Source: Thermoplasmata archaeon
Lineage (GTDB): Archaea; Thermoplasmatota; Thermoplasmata; Lutacidiplasmatales; UBA184
NCBI GenBank assembly: GCA_021823085.1
Contig: JAKAPG010000051.1
Location: 474 to 9,519 of the forward strand
Length of the DNA stretch: 9,046 nt
Reading direction: 5' to 3'
Each line of letters begins with the position of its first letter. Within the stretch, counting starts at the first letter, position 1. This document shows, one piece after another, positions 5,816 to 9,046 of the stretch. Below the pieces are notes generated by a model. That model saw only the letters and a list, made by a program, of their open reading frames with translations. It did no database searches and was not told the origin of the DNA. The translations under genes were made by a program, and so were the position numbers.

Positions 5816-7104
5816 GCCGTCCGCAGACCCAGATCGAACGGATCCTATCCCGGCACTCCACCGAGTCCCCGGGGGCGCCGGTCGAGCCCGAGGATTTCGT
5901 TCAGGTGGAGGTCGACCGCCTGGTCCTTCTGGATATGGCCGCGACCCATCCGGAGTTCCTGGCCCACCTCCCCCACCGGGTCCACCGACCCGAGCGGGTC
6001 GCGTGGGTCTTCGACCACCTGGTCCCCCCGCCGACGGTCGAACTCGCGTCCGGCCTCGTGAAACTACGCGAACTCGCGACCCAGTGGGGGATCACGAACG
6101 TGGTGGACATCGGTCGGGGTGGGATCTCCCACCCGGTGATGGCCGAGCGCGGCTGGGTCCGCCCCGGCGAGATCCTCGCGAACACGGACTCCCACACCTG
6201 CGCCGCCGGTGCCCTCGGCTGCGCCGGTCGGGGAGTGGGAATGCTCGAGGTGATGAGCATCCTCTGCACGGGCCGTACGTGGTACCGGGTCGGGGAGACG
6301 GTCCGGTGCTCCCTCACGGGCCGTCTTCCCGCGGGCGTCGCCGGGAAGGACGTCTTCCTCTCTCTCGCGGGGGCGCACGGGGCGATCCCGAGTCGGAACA
6401 TCGAGTTCGCGGGCGACGGCGTCGCCGCGCTGCCGATCCCGACCCGCCAGGCGATCGCGACGATGTGCGCGGAGATCAGCGCCGAGTTCGCCCTGTTCCC
6501 GCCGGACGATCGGGCGCTGGACTACGTCCGCGCGCGGATACCGGCGGGGGAACCGCTCGAACCGGCCCGGGCCGACCCCGAGGCCCAGTACGCCGAGGAG
6601 TGGACGGTCGACCTGAACCGGGTCGAGCCGCTCGTGGCCCTCCCGAACCGGGTGGCCCGGAACGTCCGTCCGGTGTCCGAGATGACCTCGGTGCCGATCA
6701 CCCGGGCCGTCGTCGGCTCCTGCGCGAACGGCACGATCGAAGATCTCGAGGCCGTGGCCGAGGTGCTGAACGGGCGGCACGTCCATCGCGAAGTGGTCTT
6801 CACGGTTACGCCGAACACCTCCGAGGTGATGGCGGAGGCCGCGCGTCGGGGCCTGGTCGACCGCCTGCTCACCGCCGGGGCGCTCGTGACCAACCCCACG
6901 TGCGGTGCCTGCTTCGGAGGGCACATGGGCGTCCTCGGGGACGGGGAGGTCTGCGTCACCAGCACGACCCGGAACTTCCAGGGTCGCATGGGGTCCCCGC
7001 ACGCGAAGATCTACCTCGCTTCGAGCGCGACGGTGGCGGCGAGCGCGGTCACGGGCCACCTCACGGACCCCCGCGCCCTCCTCCGGGGGGAGGACCCGCC
7101 ATGA
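5812..7104 (+). CDS. Aconitase-type hydro-lyase large subunit (LeuC/DmdA-like, 4Fe-4S)
   Basis: A 430-residue catalytic subunit of the isopropylmalate isomerase/homoaconitase family, typical of archaeal-type two-subunit enzymes. The three cluster ligands are present: Cys304 in VVGSCANGTIEDL and Cys364 and Cys367 in PTCGACFGGH. Other conserved blocks are DIGRGGISHPVMAERGWVRPG, TDSHTCAAGALG (Asp126-His128), GKDVFLSLAG, and RNFQGRMG near the C-terminus. The protein would hydrate or dehydrate a dicarboxylate (isopropylmalate, citraconate, maleate or dimethylmaleate types). No leucine genes (leuA, leuB) are nearby; the partner is a C-C lyase gene upstream, which suggests catabolic use like dimethylmaleate hydratase. 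The start is GTG 5812, overlapping the lyase stop as GTGA, with GGAGG at 5803-5807; no other reasonable start keeps the N-terminal family residues. The stop overlaps the small-subunit ATG. Several family positions differ (SCANGT for the common SCTNGR). Confidence 0.92.
   Translation: MSRPQTQIERILSRHSTESPGAPVEPEDFVQVEVDRLVLLDMAATHPEFLAHLPHRVHRPERVAWVFDHLVPPPTVELASGLVKLRELATQWGITNVVDIGRGGISHPVMAERGWVRPGEILANTDSHTCAAGALGCAGRGVGMLEVMSILCTGRTWYRVGETVRCSLTGRLPAGVAGKDVFLSLAGAHGAIPSRNIEFAGDGVAALPIPTRQAIATMCAEISAEFALFPPDDRALDYVRARIPAGEPLEPARADPEAQYAEEWTVDLNRVEPLVALPNRVARNVRPVSEMTSVPITRAVVGSCANGTIEDLEAVAEVLNGRHVHREVVFTVTPNTSEVMAEAARRGLVDRLLTAGALVTNPTCGACFGGHMGVLGDGEVCVTSTTRNFQGRMGSPHAKIYLASSATVAASAVTGHLTDPRALLRGEDPP
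7079..7094 (+). promoter_or_regulatory. Hairpin enclosing the small-subunit Shine-Dalgarno site
   Basis: TCCTCC (7079-7084) and GGAGGA (7089-7094) are exact complements around a GGGG loop. The right arm is the Shine-Dalgarno sequence of the small-subunit gene (ATG 7101). The left arm is within the large-subunit reading frame, so a ribosome finishing that gene would melt the stem. This would tie small-subunit translation to large-subunit translation. Pairing is seen; regulation is inferred. Confidence 0.4.
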
Positions 7105-7586
7105 AGCTCGTCGGACGCGCCTGGGTCTTCGAGGACGACATCAATACCGACCTCCTGTATCCCGCCGCCTGCTTCCGGGTCCCGCCCTCGGAGCGTCCCC
7201 GGCTCACGATGAGCGCGAACCGCCCGGGCTGGTCGGCCGAGGTCCGGCCGGGCGACCTCGTGATCGCGGGCACGAACTTCGGCACGGGATCCTCCCGGCC
7301 GGCCGCCGACAACCTGAAGGGTCTCGGGGTCGCGGGCGTCCTCGCCGATTCGATCAACGGGCTCTTCTTCCGCAACGCGATCAACACCGGGCTCCCCGTG
7401 CTGGAAGCGCCGGGCGTTCGGGCCTTCGTTCGAGAGGGCGCGACCGTGGAGGTCGACCTCGACACGGGGTCGATCCGGTCCGAAGGGCGGGAGCTTCAGG
7501 GCCGCCCGCTGCCCCCGTTCCTGTCGCGGATCCTGGCGGACGGGGGCCTCCTGCCCCGGCTCCGCAAGGAAGGCTATATCGACTGA
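7101..7586 (+). CDS. Aconitase-type hydro-lyase small subunit (LeuD/DmdB-like)
   Basis: A 161-residue swivelling-domain subunit that closes over the 4Fe-4S site of the large subunit, a normal size for two-subunit archaeal-type LeuD. It starts with the family pattern WVFEDDINTDLLYP (residues 8-21) and contains GTNFGTGSSRPAADNL (57-72), where the GSSR loop supplies the catalytic serine, then GLFFRNAINTGLPVL. Two differences stand out: the specificity loop after the DINTD motif reads ACFRVPPSERPRL instead of a LeuD-like Y-L-R-T, and the usual glutamate after GSSR is proline. Both suggest a substrate other than isopropylmalate. The ATG overlaps the large-subunit stop (ATGA), and its Shine-Dalgarno (7089-7093) is in a hairpin. 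With its partner it would hydrate an alkyl-maleate type acid to feed the lyase encoded upstream; this substrate is inferred. Confidence 0.9.
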   Translation: MKLVGRAWVFEDDINTDLLYPAACFRVPPSERPRLTMSANRPGWSAEVRPGDLVIAGTNFGTGSSRPAADNLKGLGVAGVLADSINGLFFRNAINTGLPVLEAPGVRAFVREGATVEVDLDTGSIRSEGRELQGRPLPPFLSRILADGGLLPRLRKEGYID

Positions 7587-7620
7587 CGGGGTTCCGCGCC
7601 GCCGAAGAGAGGGAGTTCGA

Positions 7621-8310
7621 ATGCATCCGTGGGAGAGCGTGATGGGGGAGCTAGACCGACAGGTCATCGCGGCCGCCGGGTACGGCAAGGAGCGGCCGCT
7701 CGGAAAGGCGCCGGTGCTGCTGGTCATCGATCCGCAGTACAACTACGTCGGCGAGGACCTACCGATCCTCGATTCGATCCGAAAGTACCCGACCAGTGTC
7801 GGGCACGCGGCGTACGAGGCGCTCCCCAACCTCCAGACGCTGGTTCACGCCTTCCGCTCGAAGCAGCGACCGGTCCTGTTCACCACCGTCGCGCCGAAGG
7901 AGTCGCTCCTCCCGTTTTCGATCAGCGGACGCGTTCATGCCGACCGCAAGCAGGAGACGCTCGTCGCCGGCCACAAGGGAACCGAGATCATCGAGGCGCT
8001 CCGTCCGGCGCCGGGCGAGATCGTCATCGACAAGGCGTTCGCGAGCGCGTTCCTGGGAACGCCCCTCGCGACGATCCTCACCCTCCAGCACGCCGATACC
8101 GTGGTGGTCTGTGGCGGCACCACCTCGGGCTGCGTCCGGGGGACCGCGGTCGATGCCGCGGGCCTCGGCTACAGCGTGGTCGTGGTCGAGGACGCGGTCT
8201 TCGACCGGATCCAGCTGTCGCACGCGGCGAACCTCCTCGATCTCTGGATGAAGTACGCGAACGTCTTCCCGACCGAGCGGGTCGCGGACTGGGTACGGTC
8301 GCTGCCATGA
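7621..8310 (+). CDS. Isochorismatase-family amidohydrolase, N-carbamoylsarcosine/maleamate amidase-like
   Basis: A 229-residue cysteine amidohydrolase. The triad is Asp37 in VLLVIDPQYNYVG, Lys138 in EIVIDKAFASAFLGT, and Cys171 in GTTSGCVRGTAVDAAGLGY. The TTSGCVR-x-TAVDA signature is that of the N-carbamoylsarcosine amidohydrolase branch, which also holds maleamate amidohydrolase (NicF); these release ammonia (and CO2 for carbamoyl substrates) from a free-acid amide. It begins 34 bp after the hydratase genes, with GGGAG 5 bp before the ATG, and overlaps the next gene, a hydantoinase-like cyclic amidase, by ATGA. That coupling fits sequential ring opening and deamidation: an N-carbamoyl amino acid if the ring is a hydantoin, or a half-amide if it is an imide. 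The hydratase neighbour makes a maleamate-like half-amide attractive. An N-terminal ~30-residue extension precedes the first strand. Family firm, substrate inferred. Confidence 0.88.
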   Translation: MHPWESVMGELDRQVIAAAGYGKERPLGKAPVLLVIDPQYNYVGEDLPILDSIRKYPTSVGHAAYEALPNLQTLVHAFRSKQRPVLFTTVAPKESLLPFSISGRVHADRKQETLVAGHKGTEIIEALRPAPGEIVIDKAFASAFLGTPLATILTLQHADTVVVCGGTTSGCVRGTAVDAAGLGYSVVVVEDAVFDRIQLSHAANLLDLWMKYANVFPTERVADWVRSLP

Positions 8311-9046
8311 GCACGCTCGTCCTCCGCAACGCCCGTCTCGTCTTCCCCCACCGCGGCGTCCTCGACGGCGAGGTCGGGATCTCGGAGGGCCGGATCGACG
8401 CGGTCGGGAGGGACCTCCCGCACGGCGATCGGGAGGTCGACCTCCACGGCGCCTTCCTCGGCCCCGGGATCGTCGACCCCCACACCCACGTCGGGATCTA
8501 CCGGCCCGCCGGGGACGACGCCCGGACCGAGTCCGAGTCGGCGATCCGGGGCGGCGTCACGACGATGGTCACGTATTGGCGGGTCGGCGAACCGTACACG
8601 GACGGGCTCGTCCCGTACGGCCGTGCCTTCCCCGAGTTCCGCGCCCAGCTCGAGGGCCGGATGAACACCGACTTCGCGGTCAACCTCGGGATGTTGACGC
8701 GCGCCCACCTCGCCGAGGTCCCCGAGCTCGTCCAGACGCAGGGCGTGACGACGCTGAAGTACTTCGCCCACTACGAGGGCCGGGCCGACATCGGCAAGGA
8801 CCTCGATTCGGGGTACTTCTATTCCCTCGCCGAGGCGGTGGCCCGGCTGAAGCCCGAGGTCCCGGCGGTCCGTCTGAGCGTACACAGCGAGGACCCGTAC
8901 CTCGTTCGCGAGGCGACCGACCGGGTCAAGAAGGCCGGGGGGAACGACCTCGAAGCCTTCCGCCGCTCCCGGCCCGAGGTCGCGGAGGCCGTGGCCGTCG
9001 CCCGCCTCGGAGAGACCGCGCTCGCGACCGGGGCCCCGGTCTACTT
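8307..9046 (+). CDS. Hydantoinase/dihydropyrimidinase-like cyclic amidohydrolase (3' end missing)
   Basis: The first ~246 residues of a binuclear-metal amidohydrolase of the hydantoinase, dihydropyrimidinase, allantoinase and dihydroorotase group; the full protein would be about 450 residues. Seen are the N-terminal beta-sandwich (LVLRNARLVF), GPGIVDPHTHVG with metal ligands His59 and His61, IRGGVTTMVTY, Lys151 in TTLKYFAHYEG as the expected carbamylated lysine, and His193 in SVHSEDP. These lie near the positions known in D-hydantoinase (His59, His61, Lys150, His183). The last two ligands, a His and an Asp, would fall beyond the right edge. These enzymes hydrolyse cyclic amides, ureides or imides. 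ATGA overlap with the preceding amidase gene makes a two-step ring-opening and deamidation unit likely. Hydantoin, dihydropyrimidine and cyclic imide substrates cannot be told apart here. Confidence 0.88.
   Translation, partial: MSTLVLRNARLVFPHRGVLDGEVGISEGRIDAVGRDLPHGDREVDLHGAFLGPGIVDPHTHVGIYRPAGDDARTESESAIRGGVTTMVTYWRVGEPYTDGLVPYGRAFPEFRAQLEGRMNTDFAVNLGMLTRAHLAEVPELVQTQGVTTLKYFAHYEGRADIGKDLDSGYFYSLAEAVARLKPEVPAVRLSVHSEDPYLVREATDRVKKAGGNDLEAFRRSRPEVAEAVAVARLGETALATGAPVY

Noticed and set aside
5812..7586. Hydratase pair as leucine-biosynthetic isopropylmalate isomerase
   Set aside because: Not excluded, but less likely: no leuA or leuB is nearby, the specificity loop is not LeuD-like, and the pair is coupled to a C-C lyase.
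7571..7620. CTATATC (7574-7580) as a promoter for the second amidase gene
   Set aside because: It lies in the last codons of the small-subunit gene, and the 34-bp gap with its own GGGAG site is adequately explained by operon readthrough.

Overview
This is a GC-rich (about two thirds G+C by eye), densely packed stretch of prokaryotic DNA carrying ten complete or nearly complete genes plus one truncated gene at each edge region: a transporter block on the left and a catabolic enzyme block on the right. I see no mobile elements, RNA genes or CRISPR arrays. The organism is probably an archaeon with a GC-rich genome, perhaps a soil or sediment Thermoplasmatota-like lineage. The reason is that the first genes of transcription units (starts at 2763 on the minus strand and 2821 on the plus strand) have no Shine-Dalgarno sequence and flank a TTTAA box at the spacing expected for leaderless archaeal transcripts, while genes inside operons have clear GGAGG sites. 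This is inference; a GC-rich bacterium is not excluded.

Layout. Positions 2-1293 (+) hold the end of livH and all of livM, the two membrane subunits of a branched-chain amino acid-type ABC importer. A perfect 10-bp GC hairpin (1301-1324) separates them from two minus-strand genes: livF (ATPase, 2097-1333) and, upstream of it, an isochorismatase-fold cysteine hydrolase (2763-2128). A 57-bp divergent promoter region (2764-2820) then leads rightward into a class III CoA-transferase (2821-4029) coupled by ATGA overlap to an amidohydrolase_2 protein (4026-4847) that has lost its first metal-binding HxH motif.

After a 65-bp gap comes a tightly linked plus-strand set: an isocitrate lyase/PEP mutase superfamily lyase with the KRCGH catalytic motif (4913-5815), the large and small subunits of an isopropylmalate isomerase/aconitase-type 4Fe-4S hydro-lyase (5812-7104 and 7101-7586), a second isochorismatase-fold amidohydrolase of the N-carbamoylsarcosine/maleamate type (7621-8310), and the N-terminal two thirds or so of a hydantoinase/dihydropyrimidinase-like cyclic amidase (8307 to the right edge).

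How they may work together. Read right to left, the last five genes spell a plausible catabolic route: a cyclic amide or imide is opened (hydantoinase fold), the resulting amide is deaminated (isochorismatase fold), the unsaturated dicarboxylate is hydrated (LeuCD-like pair), and the malate-type product is cleaved into a 2-oxoacid and a carboxylate (ICL-family lyase). The hydratase plus lyase pair is the same chemistry as dimethylmaleate hydratase plus 2,3-dimethylmalate lyase of anaerobic nicotinate fermentation. The CoA-transferase could activate a carboxylic acid product or substrate and the Liv-type importer could bring in the starting compound. The individual family assignments are secure; the pathway is a hypothesis.
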